Shown: piece by piece, positions 23,100 through 35,848 of the stretch | Layout: each line of letters starts with the position of its first letter | Numbering within the stretch: position 1 is the stretch's first letter | Assembly (NCBI GenBank): GCA_004369045.1 | Contig: ML213529.1 | Coordinates: 250,524-314,523, forward strand | Direction: 5' to 3' | Origin: Heliocybe sulcata | Lineage: Eukaryota; Basidiomycota; Agaricomycetes; Gloeophyllales; Gloeophyllaceae | Length of the DNA: 64,000 nt | The notes under the pieces: model-generated | The model's database searches: none | Told to the model about the DNA's origin: nothing | What the model saw: the letters and a program-made list of their open reading frames with translations, nothing else | Translations under genes and position numbers: made by a program

Positions 23100-26000
23100 C
23101 GCGGGAGCAGCAGCACCGCCAGTACCGCTATAATCCTTTTGTCCTTCCGCAGAAGGCTGATGCGAGTTCTAGCAGGGGGCCTGGTATCGATAGAAGAGGG
23201 GGTTATATAAGGAATTATGGTATGCAAGCAGCTCACAGCAGATGACCAAACTTAACGCCTCGAGGCCACAAGCACTCTCTCGGTCCTCCGGTCCGCATAT
23301 GGAAATGAGCCCTCCCGCGCCGGCCGAAACGGAGGTTTGCCTGCCTCCGTTTTGCCCCCGCATGCCTCATCTGTTTGTTCGATTCCCCTTCCCACCGCCT
23401 CTGTTCAGTCTCCCGGTTCTATTGTTCTGCGCAGTCCTAGTCAGGTGTTCTTTTCTGTTCGTATAGGCTTGTACGCCCGGTGTCTGATGTCGTCAAGCCA
23501 CGCTCTGAATGTGCGAGTATGCATAGCGCCGAACCCTTGTCCTCGGAACAAATTTTCATTTGTCTATTCCTTGCTATTTCTATACAATCAGCTGTGGCCG
23601 TATCCCCGACAAGTCAGCATATAACTTCAGCTCCTGTGTAACTACCGCTCTGGACTTTGGCGCTCTCCACTATTTCCATCTCGCTATGTCACTCTCGCTC
23701 ACTCAGACTCGGGTTGCAGTTGAAACACTCCTCGGCGCCACTTCATCTCGACCCTTCATGAAGTCACCCAGGCCCTTCACAACCCAACGCCAAACTGCAG
23801 GCGCAGTGCCTCTCTCGGGACCCTTATGACGTATGCCTGCCCACAACTCCCTTAGGCTCTTGTCGTGGCTTGCTCAGGTGACCCTTGTGTATATTCATCG
23901 CACTCAGTATTCGATCACTCGGTCTCGGGTTATTCGCTGAATTGTCTACTGCGATCACACGATGCAGTTTTCTTTTCACTTAATGACGCTCCACGGTATC
24001 TTGAAATCTCTTCTCTGCCAGCGTCATTGGCTCTACCTCCAATCTATCACGAAAATTTCTGCGTCATCTGCTAGTGCCGTAAATCTTCTGTTCGCTGGCT
24101 CGCTGTGAAAGTTAAGACAAATGCTGTCTTGACTCTTGACGGCGCCAACTCGCATGCCTTCGAGAACGGAACACGAAATGTCCACCCTTCTGCGCACAAG
24201 GTCTCGGGTTCTTCCAGCACTGAGCACTACATGCCAACTCGGAGTGTTTCCGCACCACTATCACACTGCTCTCTAGGCTCTAGACTGGCCTCCCACTATA
24301 CCCACTCGGGCGACACTAAAACAGCAGCATCCTTGTGGCGACGCTATACCCGTCCTCGTCGATCCCGAAGAGATACCGGCCGAACTCTTCCCTCCGCCAT
24401 AGGTTGCCCTCTGCGACCAAGGTGTATCAGTAGATCGACGATCTAACACCAGCATCATTGATAATATCAGCTACGTCTGTCTATCGGCACCAATATCTTG
24501 GGCTGAACTTTGCCGTCGAAGTCGAAGTCGGGGCTACGTCTATCAGCACCAATATCTGCATCCCGCCCTACTATATTTGTCGTATGTCGCCGAGATTGCA
24601 TTGCTCAGTAGTCAGGCTGCATCTATTAACGCCAAATCGGCGAGCCGCTGAGACTCGAGGCTATCTATATCGCCCCTCATCCCGAAGGCTTGTATCTGGG
24701 GTGCGCTATATCTTCCCCAGTGAACATAGTCTGCACCGGTGACTTGCGCTAGATTCATCTGCCAATGGACTTCTGCCGCGCACCTGGACTGCTCATTGTC
24801 TTCTGGCTTCATACACCCCGCCATCCCGGGCAAGTGAGCGACCTCCGTCTTCGATTGCCTTCCGCCCTTGGGCGGTCTCTTAATCTCGCGCCACCACGCT
24901 GGGCACACGCTTTGTTTGATGTGAACTGACTTGACACGTTATCTCATCCCGGGCTGACTATGAGTATACGATATCCTGTCCTGACGCTCCTTCGATCCCG
25001 GCTTGACTCGTGCATGGTGATCTTTGATCTTGATCTGCCTTCTCCTCTCATGCATACTTATTGACTCCAAAGCCGTCCACCTTCCTTGCTCTCACTGACA
25101 CCCTTCCGCGTACAAAGACCAAGTTCCCGAAGCTGGACAGCCTTCTCACTCCGGGCTCTCGAACTCACTCAACCGCGTAACCTGCTCGCGGAACCCTTCC
25201 TATTGTGACCAAACAGGGACGAAGATCGGAAGGGTTACACGGCTTGACCCTCGCCGGAAGAGGACTGCGTGCTAACCCTGAAAGGCTATCCCCACGACCA
25301 CGATCCCGCCGTGCTAAGCTCTCCCTATGCTGCTACCTTATCCCGGGCCAATTGGGCTATGAAGCTCTGGAATCTCGGCTTCACACTGGATATGAACGTG
25401 CGGAAGGTGATTTTGAATCAGTTGTCTGCCTCCAAGCACAATTCCGCGCCTTGCCTTTACACCTGTGATCAGAGTGCCGGACGAGTAGATGTGCATCAGA
25501 AGGATGATGCTTCGTGGCTGCGTGCCGTGGAGATCCTGTGCGTGCGCTTATAGAGAACAGTTTGAGCTCGAGTAATGCGTATAGGCATTGACCGTTCGGC
25601 GACGTTCTTAGGATTCTAATCTGGCCGCTGATGCCAGGTACTGGGCGTGGCTACGCTGCCTGTGGGGCGGCTGTGACAGCAGTCAATTCCAAGCCCACTC
25701 TGGCGCACCCATGTCGTCGAAGCTTCTGGGTGGCTGCTATTTCAGGATACTCAGGAAACATTGCAAGGACCGATCATGTTACAGCACTCATTCTGCGCAA
25801 AGGATCTCTGACATTCGGGGCCGCACTCTTGGGGTTGTTCATGAACTTCGGCGTCCCTGCTGCGAGTCATTCGGCTCTACGATCCTGGGTTTACATGAAA
25901 CTGCGGATATCTGGGTGACTGACGGAGCTCGTAACTTTGATCATTGACCGTACCTCGACTTGCGGGATGTTGTAATCCTACGGTCAAGTGGACCGCTCGG

Positions 26001-28400
26001 GCGTGGCCGTTTGGGCTTGGAGGACTCGCCTTTATTGGGACTTCGGGACGTGGGCCCGGGTTGCTTCCCACATCGCCACCAATACCGACGGATCATGTTG
26101 TTGCCCCGCTTTGATTATCACTTGTGGGCGCTGGTCTAATGCCGTGTTGATCTAGTGGAGCGTCGACGGTGGTCCAGATCCAAGGAGTACCTTCAATAAC
26201 TGGCTGACATGTGGTCAACTCTAGGCGAAGATGGTTTGTTGAGGAATAGGTACGACTTCACGTTCTATGCATTTGCTAACTACCTTGCGTCGGCGAAAGC
26301 AACTCGGTCATTCCTCTAATTTTACTTGCCCCCGCTCGCTATTCGGCTTGGACGCCGAAACAGCACATGATGCATGGCCACTCAACAGACGGATCTTGCG
26401 AAGTCTGTCAACCTGTCAAGGTCAAAAGAAACTCGAATGGACCACACCGTGTCTCGTTATGCTCTCGCCGCGAGGATATCGCGCTGTGCTTCGGCATCTT
26501 GCCGCGGCCAGCTGGAACTAAGCTTATCGCTTACCCGTATTTCTCGGTCACCGTCGACAGGACTCAAAAGTCCGCAATAGAGCACCTCCCATCTGCCCGA
26601 GCCCGGGCAACTATTTCAGTCTGTGGTTACTCCCTGGTCCACACAGAGTGCCCGCCTTTTCTCGCGTCTCTCATCCCACCGTCATATCTCTTCGTAGAGC
26701 AGGATCTACCGTCCACGCTCGGATATATATCCTTGGAAGCTGTCCACTGGCCGCAAGTCTTCTTGCCACGAGGGTACCGCACATCTCGCTTCGAACGGGT
26801 AAAGGAAGGGCATAGGCTGTCTAATAATTACCGGCGTCTATGTTATCGATGTATCGATTGGGCGCTACTGCCCATGGATGGTCAGGGACTCGCTTCGAAC
26901 TGGTTACCGGTGGAAAAAGTTGGCAGGCCTTTGTATTGTTCGCAAACGCCGGTGGACTCCGTATGTGGCTGCCAATGCCCGCCTAAATTCCGCTGGTTTT
27001 CTGTTACTTGCGTGGGTCTTATGCGACAGCAAACGGCCGTTAACGAGTGGCGTCCTAGACTTCATGGTGTTCCCAAAGTTTCCTGCCATTGCCGCGTAAA
27101 TCGCTTGGTATTCTGCGTCTATCTACGCTCCGCTGATTCAGGTCAGGCAGTGCCTCCATCTTCGCCACCTCTTGATACGTCTTCGCGACCGTGTGCGGCT
27201 CCCTAACTCCCCGTTCCTTCAGTGGGCGCCAAGTGGATCATCGGCGGACCTTCTGAATGTCCATAGCCTTTGTGGCGTTCCTTCTGTCTCGGAGATTGCT
27301 GCGAATCGGGTTTGAAGGAGTTGTGGTTAGATTGACCCGGATGGCCAAACATCCTGCTTTCGGCGGCCTGCCTGAACCGAAGCGTCTCTTAAATCTCACG
27401 GACGGCCTCTCCTCCTTCCTGTCCTGATGGTGATCGCGTCGTCAGCTGGGGTCAGGCTTCTATTCCTGGATCAATTGCCGTTCCATATCCTCTGGGCCTT
27501 TTGTGAACTTTCACGCATCTCGCTCTTTTCCTCTAATCCCTGTGGTTTGCTGTCGGTTCTTGCTGTTATTTCGATTAGTCTCCAAATCTTTCTGAGTGAC
27601 TATCGCCCTTCCTCACGTGTAGACGTTCCTTGGGATCTGCATCAGTCTTCATTTGTTTACAGCACTCTCACTGTGCGACGGCGATACACTGGGGTGCCTG
27701 AAGGTATGCGTGGACTCCCTCGGGCTTTGCCGCCCGTGGTATCGAAGTCAAGAAGACAGAAGCCCGATCATTCCACTGCACCTTCTCTTGAGCCACCACG
27801 CTCTGCATCTCTTGAGTAAGCTCTCAGACTTACGCATTCCTTCAGGTAGGTTACTGCAGTTCGGCTGCTGCGGGTCTTTCCGGCGTGCCACCGGTCGACG
27901 TGCGTCCGAGTTCAGCCATTGTCTTCCGATACGTAGCTGCGTTTCACATAAAATCTGGGGGCAGGCGACTGGATTACGAGACAGTCGGACTCCCTCCTAC
28001 TCTTCCAGTGACGAACCCATAAAGTGCATGCGAGTCTGCAGCCTTTGGTTCTACCTCTATCTCGCGCTCGTTGCATGCGCTCTGCTGAGGTGCTCTGTTT
28101 CGTCCTGAAGCTGCGCTCTCCATTTGTCCATCTATCGTTGGAAGGGGCATAGAGACTGCTATTTCTGATGATGAGCAATGGCATCCCTGCCGTACCAGCC
28201 ATCAGCTTACGTTCAGGTCCGGTCGAGCTCGATACTATGGAATGTGGCGTCCGTGGCCCGAACGCCAAGCGCTCAGGTCACATATCGTGACCTCCCGTGA
28301 CTGACGTGGATAATCACACGGTCTCTTTCAGAATGTTTTACACGTCTTCACGGATCCGAGGTTATCCCGTCCTTGGCGTGGTCGATTTCTTGAAACGCCT
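23100..28400. other. Gene-poor decayed region, possible old retroelement fossil
   Basis: About 5.3 kb with no intact gene structure I can support. Weak plus-strand resemblances to a Ty1/copia-type polyprotein are visible: a gag-like start near 25.1 kb and a protease-like motif near 25.9 kb. If real, this is an old, heavily broken internal fragment with many breaks; no terminal repeats were found. Confidence in the family is low. Other parts (27.2-28.4 kb) show nothing recognisable. Confidence 0.3.
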
Positions 28401-28467
28401 GCTGAATGTGTCTTGCTGCGAACTACACTTCCTCTCTGAATCAACAACACTACAAAGTTCAGCTCTA

Positions 28468-29236
28468 ATGGCCGCGACGGTGAAGAATGAAGAGCAGCTG
28501 GCAGCTGCGAAGACCCTCAACAACGTTCCTCGGGGTGAGCAGTACGAGAGGATGATCTCGGGCATGCTGTACGCCAGTTCATGTTGGGATGCCAGCGCGT
28601 CTCCACCCAATACTACTTTTGAGACACTCGCTGAAGACTGTTTACAGTTATAACGCTCAAGACCCGGAGCTTGCATCTGCCCGCTTCAAAGCCCGCGCCT
28701 GGATGCACCGCTACAATAGCTACTTCCCGCCGGAGCTCTCTGCCGACTTCGACATGCTCAAGAAGCAGCGCGCATCGATGCTCCGCGAGATACTAGGCAG
28801 CATGCAAGGCGACGAGAACAACCTCGACGAAGTCCCCTTCATCGAGCCCCCCTTCTCCGTCGACTACGGCTGCAATATCCGCCTCGGCGCGCGTTTCTAC
28901 TCAAATTTCAATCTCACCATCCTTGACTGTGGACTCGTGACCATCGGTGATAGGGTCATGTTCGGGCCTAACGTGTCCATCTTCGCGGCGACGCACGAGA
29001 CGGAGGTACAGAGCCGCAGGGATGACATCGAGTATGCGAAGCCCGTTGTGATTGGGAACGACTGTTGGATCGGCGGACACGTCGTCATTCTACCTGGCGT
29101 CACGATTGGGGACGGATGCACGATCGCTGCGGGATCAGTCGTTTCCAGGAGCATACCGGCGTGGAGTGTGGCCATGGGATCGCCGGCAAAGGTCGTGAAG
29201 AAGGTGACCCCCCTTGAGGGCGACAGCAAACAGTAG
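28468..29236 (+). CDS. Maltose/galactoside-type sugar O-acetyltransferase
   Basis: Two exons, 28468-28568 and 28648-29236 (79-base intron, GTACGC..TTACAG), give 229 aa, the usual length for the NodL-LacA-Maa family. The join recreates the family motif MISGMLYNAQDPEL. The N-terminal helical Mac domain is followed by left-handed beta-helix hexapeptide repeats (TIGDRVMFGPNVSIF, VVIGNDCWIGGHVVILPGVT, IGDGCTIAAGSVVSRSIP) and the closing GSPAKVVKKV. The catalytic His is in FAATHETEV. The enzyme should transfer acetyl from acetyl-CoA to a sugar hydroxyl in the cytosol as a trimer. The chosen Met fits the N-terminal length of relatives. Gene-poor decayed DNA lies upstream and the OPT gene ends downstream on the other strand. 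Confidence 0.88.
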
Positions 29237-29606
29237 AACAGACTTTGTTTCACCTAGGAGATTGGTATTTTAGGTCTCTGACTGAACTCGTTGTCAACTT
29301 GCTGGACGCGTTGCCCGATAAGTTTCCGTCGCTGTTCATGACGATGCGCAAGATCATAGTAAACATTCCCCGCTGTGATTGTACCACCTCTTCATTATCA
29401 CAGCCCAGACGTTTGGCATAAGTGTGTCGTCCTTATTACGCCAATGTCTTTTCAAGATGACGCAGCCTTTGGACCCGGGGGCAAGCAGTTAACCACAACA
29501 GAGTCGTATCACAAGTCATCACCACCATACAATGATCATAAGAGTAAAAACATGACAGAACAGCTACCCCCAATCTACACTCTCCCAAGGCGCACCTGAC
29601 AACCTT
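29237..29606. other. Convergent intergenic spacer
   Basis: Lies between the 3' ends of the acetyltransferase (plus) and OPT transporter (minus). No gene seen. Confidence 0.5.
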
Positions 29607-32600
29607 CTAATTGGCTGGAGCTTTGCACCTATCCGCGGATAACCCTGGAGGTGAACGATAAGCGCAAGCGGACATCCATCTTCAGTTTACGTTACGTTCA
29701 CCAAGCGTATCACGTACCTTGATCAAGCGACGGGTTACCCCACTGCGAAATGCCAAGAAGAAGGAGGAACGATCGATTAGCGACTGTAGTCACTCGGAAG
29801 AGCCGCGAGCGGGACGTACCCAGGTCGGGAAATCGTGCGATGAGCCAGCGGCTCCGAAGACCGCGAAGGACTGCGGGAGATGCGTTAACATGGGTATTCT
29901 GACGCAGTGCGCGGCGCGGACTTACCAGGATGAAGATCATGACTGGCAGTTAATGACGGCGTGAATAATGATGTGAGGAGCTTAATTCGTGTAAGACATA
30001 CCTTGCGTGCCGCCGTCCTTGTTGCGAAGCGAAATGAAGTTAGCGTCATACGAAGACAACGAGGTAAGAACGCACCAATGCGCCGGAGAGGATATAGCTT
30101 TGAAGAACCGATCTATCAGCGCCGTACGATAGCCGCACAATGTGTAACACTCACTTGTACTGGGACATAAGAAATGATCAGCAGCGTGACATTGCACTAG
30201 GATATAAAAACTCACTTTGCTGAACCATCTGGGATAGCGCCCTCTGATGTAGCTACAAACCGCGGGGGTCAGGTCTGTCATTAATATTCACCAAGCCCAT
30301 CCAAAGACGTACTATTGCGTAAAGATCCCGATGAGGACAGAGAACATAATAGACGTGTTGACCCCAACAGTCAGCCACGCCGAGTACTGCGCCGCGTTAA
30401 TCTCGGTTAGCGCGAGATGAAGAACGCTCGACGGGTACGTACTTGGGTGACAATCGGCACGATGATATAATTGAAGCCGGCCTTGGGGAACTTTCTGTGG
30501 AGGAACCAGAAGGGGAGAGGACCGACCAGTCCGATGGCGAGGGCGACGGGGACCATGAAGTAAGTACCGCCGCTGCCGAACATTTGGGGGCCTGGGTGAA
30601 CTCTTAGTCTCATCATGGCGCTGCGGGGTATGGAGATTGGACTGACCGAGCGCTCCCCAGCTTATCGCACTGGATGATTAAGGAAGAGATTAGAGATATT
30701 TCCGCCATCAGAATGGGACACGCACTTGCTGTTATACGACTGCGGGTTCTGACCACTCCACAGACGCGTCCCGGAGATAGTGAGCAGCGCAGGTCGGTTA
30801 TCTAGCAGCGCTCAGTCTGATGTCCCTGCGAGGTCGCAAGAGTGGCTTACTATCGATAATGTCTGGATCGTGTTGCTCTTCAGTGATGCTTCAAGGAAAG
30901 ATAATAGCAGTGTTCTTACTGAGCAACATGACGTAGTTCAAAATTGCACCGACGAGAGAGCCGCCGACCTGCGCGCAGAACGTAACTACGAGGACCGTCA
31001 GCTCAAACCAAGCCATCAGCCAGCGTTCATCGTGACTCACCCCTACCGCCACGAACACGCAGGAGACGTTATTCCACTTGAAAAGGAGATGGACAAAACT
31101 GCTGACCTATGTGGGAGCTTCGTATATTGTCCCAGCTTAAAGTCCGACATAAGGGACAACGCCTAGGGTACAGCTCAGATTTCGTGAACATCGAACTCAA
31201 GCGAATGGGCGTACCTGGTTCATGGTATGTTGGCCGTACACCGTGCCATACCTGTGAACCGAGTGTCAGGAGAAGTGCTGATGCAAAAGCGCTAGTCCTT
31301 ACATATTCGCGACTGGTTTTCCGGGCAGCATGAAACCCACAATCATCTGCGCCCGTCATCAGAGCATGCATCAATATGCCTCCTAAGCGGACATACCTGG
31401 AAGAAGCCCGAACCGAACCAAGAGAGGGAGAAGCCAGTGACAGAGGATAAATACCTGCATGCATGCGTGTGTCAGGTATATATCCCAATGACGGGATAGA
31501 GCAAGCAATTTACCCGTAAATGACAGTGAGGATGAAAGACATGATCAAAAGCACGATCAAGGCCCACCACGGCAGACCGCTATTTCCCTTATAATTCGTA
31601 GCCTACACAACCACCCCATCAGCGCACGAAACTACACGAGCCATGTGATAGTTACCTGCGCAGTAGCAAACGCCGCAACGAAAATCGCGATGAACCACCA
31701 ATGCGGCACCGGTTTGTATTTCTTCATGACGTTGTGATGCGGGTCGTCGACTTCGTATCCGCGGCGGAAGCCTGAGAACTTGAATGCACCGGCAATTTCT
31801 TTCCAGTGCCAGAGAAAGACCTGGGGTAGCGTGTTAGGAGGTATGGAGCAAAGTTAGGCTGAGCAGGCGTACGTGGGTGAGCTGTGAGTGCAAGAAGGTC
31901 AGTGTCGGGTACGGTGGTAGTTCTGGTCGAGACAGGTACTTACGCAGGAACTCAGAGCCAGGTTCGAGACGAGCAGGAACCATGCCTGCGCAGCCGATTT
32001 GAGCATGCTGTTGCTGGTGTAGTAGCGAAATACTCACGTTCGACGCTGTAAAGTACGCAGGGCCTTGTTCCGCGTACTTCTCTGGATCGCTGGGGAGAAG
32101 AGAGTTTAGTGACGAACCATGGCGGCATCAGAAGCCAGAACATACAACACGTTATTCGTCAAGATTAAAGTCTGATTGTATACTGTCCCGTCTTCGTTGA
32201 ACAGTCCTTGGCCCATGAACGGGAAGTTCTAGTAGATACCATCAGAGAGCGTGCTGCTTCCGCCACAGAGGGTACGCACTTTGGCTTTCCATACGTTGCC
32301 TGGAGGAGCCGCGGTCTTAGCTCTATTGGGATAACGTATCACTGAGAAGCGAGCTTACCGTAGTACAAAGCCATCATGAAGACATCTGAAAAGCGATTTG
32401 AGTGGCTGCTCTGCGTGGAACGCCTCAACCACTCACAAGTCAATAACAACCCGACGTCCTGGTTGAGTTGCGTTTGCAAGGGCTGCCACAAGCACTATGG
32501 GGTGGGAGAGGGTTGGAGACGCCCGCAGAAGGAAAGCTGGGAGAACGTACGTCACTACCGATATAGTTCCAATCAAAGCATGCCGCGAAGAGACCGGTTC

Positions 32601-34022
32601 CTAGTACGCGTTCACAACGGCATGGACTGACTAGAGGAAGGCTGCGCACCTTCGTTGTTTGAGGCACCACCGAAGAGGTTGCGTACCACGTCGCCTCGGC
32701 CGTTGGCGATGAGACAGATGATGGAGAACCCACTACAGGTTATATTCAGTAAACCAGCGTAATAGGGTATTCATATGGGCGCGTACGAGAGTACCGGGAA
32801 CATAAATTGCGGCACGATCTCCCATATAGCAATTCCTCTGATCGATCGGTCTTAGCGCGGTGAGTAAATAGGAGGATGTACTGTCGCTTACACGAAGACC
32901 ATCCAGAACATCTGGACACGCTTACTCACGATCGCGCGATCAAAGTGCAAGGCTTGCAAAACCTAGCGGGCAGTAGTATTAGCCGCGAGACAACAGATGC
33001 GATAAGGAAGGTACTGACGTTGGCGGATGTAATACTCGTGGGCCACCATGTCTGTAGCGGAGATAAATCGCAGCTCTGGAAGTTCTGGCAAGGAATGACT
33101 GACCGCTGTTGGGAACACAAGGAAGTCGCGCAGAATGCTAGGTGGGTTTTAGATCCATGTGATTAGGGATGCGAATAGAGGAACGTACCCTGCAAAGCCG
33201 TACCCGAGGAGCTGGGTCGCGAATAACATGAAGATCGCCAGGGCAGGGTTCAACTTATTATTGTAGTAAAGGTCATCCACCGCGATGATCTCGGATGCTG
33301 TAGCCGATACCGAGGCTGTAGAGCTCCTGTGCGAGAATGAGTACTGCCGGGTGCGTAAATCAGTGAGACTCACATGATGATAATCGCGGTATGCTGGTAC
33401 ATTAATTTCAGCATACGTCGCAAATGTTAATAAAACCAGTATCAGAAGCTGACCTCCTTGACTAAAGGAGGGGACAAAGGGGAGTCAGTCAACAACCCAC
33501 GCTATAGTTCTGATCACCATCGCGCAACTTACTGTTGAATGGACCAGGATTCAGATAGCGGAAGACGCCCTTCGTGGGAATTATCCATGCCATACCTTTG
33601 CCGAGGAAGTATGAGATGAGCAGCAGGAAAAGCTTCGCTACTGTTACTGTCTGGGGCTTGAAGCTACACAATTTCAGCGGCTCTTTCGGGCAAGGAAGGA
33701 TAAAAGACATACTAGTATATCTGCGCCAATACACTGCCGAATGCGCTCAATCCCACACCCAGAAACAGGAAGCGGAATGTCAGGGCAGGCTGCGTCTCGT
33801 CATCTTGCGTAGAAAGAACCTGTACGGAACCGTCAGAGCATTACGGTTTCGCTGGACAAATCTACCTACCTTGATTGCAACGTCTCGAGCGTAGTCCTCG
33901 ACGAGGTACTCCTCCTTTTCGAAGTCGGAGACCTTCTCGGCGTCAACGGGCTCCTTGGTATCGAGGGAAGTCTCATCGACGGCGACGGACGAGGTCTTCT
34001 CCAATGCTCTGATCTCCTCCAT
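29607..34022 (-). CDS. OPT-family oligopeptide transporter
   Basis: A highly intron-split gene for a proton-coupled plasma-membrane oligopeptide transporter. Exon 1 starts at 34022 with an acidic cytosolic tail ending VEDYARDVAIKV. Later exons show the family signatures: FKPQTVTVAKLFLLLISYFL with WIIPTKGVFRYLNPGPFN (33.5-33.7 kb), STASVSATASEIIAVDDLYY (33.2-33.35 kb), KPVPHWWFIAIFVAAFATAQ (31.7 kb), GNSGLPWWALIVLLIMSF (31.55 kb) and GPLPFWFLHRKFPKAGFNYI (30.5 kb). The 3' end resolves into exons 30216-30252 (37 nt), 30155-30159 (5 nt), 30076-30097 (22), 30002-30017 (16), 29926-29942 (17), 29820-29870 (51), 29718-29742 (25) and 29607-29644 (38). They join in phase to give YNYILSGALDGGTQVMIFIL and a C-terminus SADRCKAPAN. 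Exons between 30.6 and 33.5 kb were not all bounded. Confidence 0.9.
30155..30159 (-). other. 5-nt microexon of the OPT gene
   Basis: Minus-strand TACAA is flanked by a strong acceptor (TTATGTCCCAG) and a strong donor (GTGAGTG). Including it supplies Tyr-Asn and the phase needed to read KYNYILSGALDGG, the conserved OPT sequence. Skipping it breaks the frame. Confidence 0.75.
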
Positions 34023-35190
34023 GTCTGCCTAGTTGATGGACGGACGGAAGAAGTTCAAGTCCCTCAAAGGCCGGTCAGCCTCGGTTCCGTAGATAACCAA
34101 GAGGCGGGCTGGCCGTTCAACGGATGGAGGCGGGCCGTCGAGATAACATACGTCCTTTCCAATGCAGACCGGGAGTCTATGGAGTCTATCGCCGCATGGA
34201 GGAGCCCTTGGCTATGGACTATCAGCCACATGCACATGCAAAGATAATCAGACGTGGGCTTAAAGCTTAGCCGGCTGGCCTTTCATCATAGTGCAAGAAG
34301 CGCGATTGGCCACGTGATGTGGAAAGCCATGAAAGAATGCAAAAGCACCATGATAAGCCCATGCCACAACACTCAGGCTAAAGACTGACCTCATAATAAT
34401 TAGAACTCCTTGTGATATTCCTTGTTTGCGTCTGCAAGATTGACCATCGCATAAGAGGGTCACACCCCTTGCGCACTGGAGCGATACGACCATCGTATCC
34501 GATGAAAAGGTTCGGGAATGAATCGCGTCGCGTCGCAAAGTTTGATGCGCAGCTATGCAAACTCTTGATGCGCAGCTAGCAAGATTTCATCAATTTCATG
34601 TTTGCCCGTATTTGACTGTGGCTGACCTTTTTCTATGATAAGTGAATCGCATAGCAGTCTCCGCATGCAATTACAGGCACCGTCGCCGCATTCCCATACT
34701 GTACGAGGACGACATACTACTCCTCTTGGCAGGGCAGATCGTGAACGAAGCTGGTCGAGGCTAGCACTCCTTCATGATCATAACCCAGCCCTGAGGTCTG
34801 CCTCCCTTGCGGTTGAATGGTGGCAAGATGAATTCGGAGAGTCGGTTGCAAGACCGTGATCCTACGATAGTTCCTGGAGACTGTACTACCGGCACAATGG
34901 GAATAACCCAGGAAACTCGCCTTCAGTCATGGAGCTCTAGAGTCTGGAGACTTGGACGATCAATATCAATATCAGTGGCTGCGGCGCCGCGGACGCGTCG
35001 GATCATGCCACTCAGCAACGTCAAGCTCACTGGACGTTCTTCTCCCTACCATTGTCTATGCCTCCCTTCGACTTCCCTCACGCAGGCATTTCTGCGCAGT
35101 AAGGTCTCCGCTTCTCCAGGTTCTGGGTCAATATTACTGGTTACCCGTTGATCATAAGTCTAACCTGGTCCATACTACCGCATCATGTCT
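34023..35190. other. Intergenic region upstream of the OPT gene
   Basis: Promoter side of the transporter. No gene recognised; the plus-strand frames at 34635-35150 are short and overlapping. Confidence 0.45.
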
Positions 35191-35194
35191 ACGT

Positions 35195-35740
35195 CGCGCC
35201 TCTCCTAAGCCTATCTCTTCTGTTCTCAGCCAATTCTCAGCTCAAACTGCGGCGACAGACATTTGGGCTTCCGGGTTAATTGAGGAATTCTCCGTTGGAA
35301 CAACAGCTTCAGTACACACCAACGACGTGCACAACTCCTTTGGAACTGATATCTGACGCTGAGCACAATCGAATCACATTCTGCCTGGGCTTGCGACCAT
35401 ACTCAGGCCCATTTCCCCGATCTCGTTCAATCTGTGCCGATCTCAGTATCCTCCGCCTCCAATACCCTTGAGTTATCCTGCTATTGGCGATGGCTCCAAT
35501 ATGCGGTATCAGATGCTTCACGACTTCGTCGGTCTGTAACCGGGGCTTGTTTCTTAGAGTGACGCCCGGCGAAGGTTCAGTCACCTTCGGATCTGTGAAT
35601 GGACCAGCAGTTTATGACCCTCATGCATTCCGCAAGCATAAGTATTCGATAACTCGGCCCGTGCAAGGCTGTGGATTCAGACAGCCTGATGTTATGTTAT
35701 ACATAGGAGATCGTAATAAGTTAATGAGGGAATGTCGTTC
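35195..35740 (+). pseudogene. Decayed copy of the secreted protein at 38.2 kb
   Basis: The segment at 35200-35245 matches the signal-peptide coding part of the gene at 38244 (CTCCTAAGCCTATCTCTTCTG versus CTTCTAAGCCTGTCTCTTGTG). The segment at 35345-35400 matches its exon 2 (SDAEHNRITFC versus SDAEHDGSTFC). Similarity fades towards 35.7 kb. The frame is interrupted and no full-length protein can be read. It is best seen as a dead tandem duplicate of the same host gene, separated from it by the kinase gene on the opposite strand. Confidence 0.6.
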
Positions 35741-35848
35741 TCCAGCAGTAATCCCAGTTTACCCATAACTCAAAGTCCCAAGGCCATCCCCAACTCGTGT
35801 GATAAGGGCGACAAACGAAGTTCGCGGGGCACGGGGCATGACTGCGCC

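Noticed and set aside
26367-27206. 279-aa plus-strand open frame
   Set aside because: No domain, no splice structure, and overlapping frames in the same stretch. It sits in decayed repeat-like DNA.
32876-33166. 96-aa plus-strand frame inside the OPT gene
   Set aside because: Antisense to OPT exons and introns; no supporting features.
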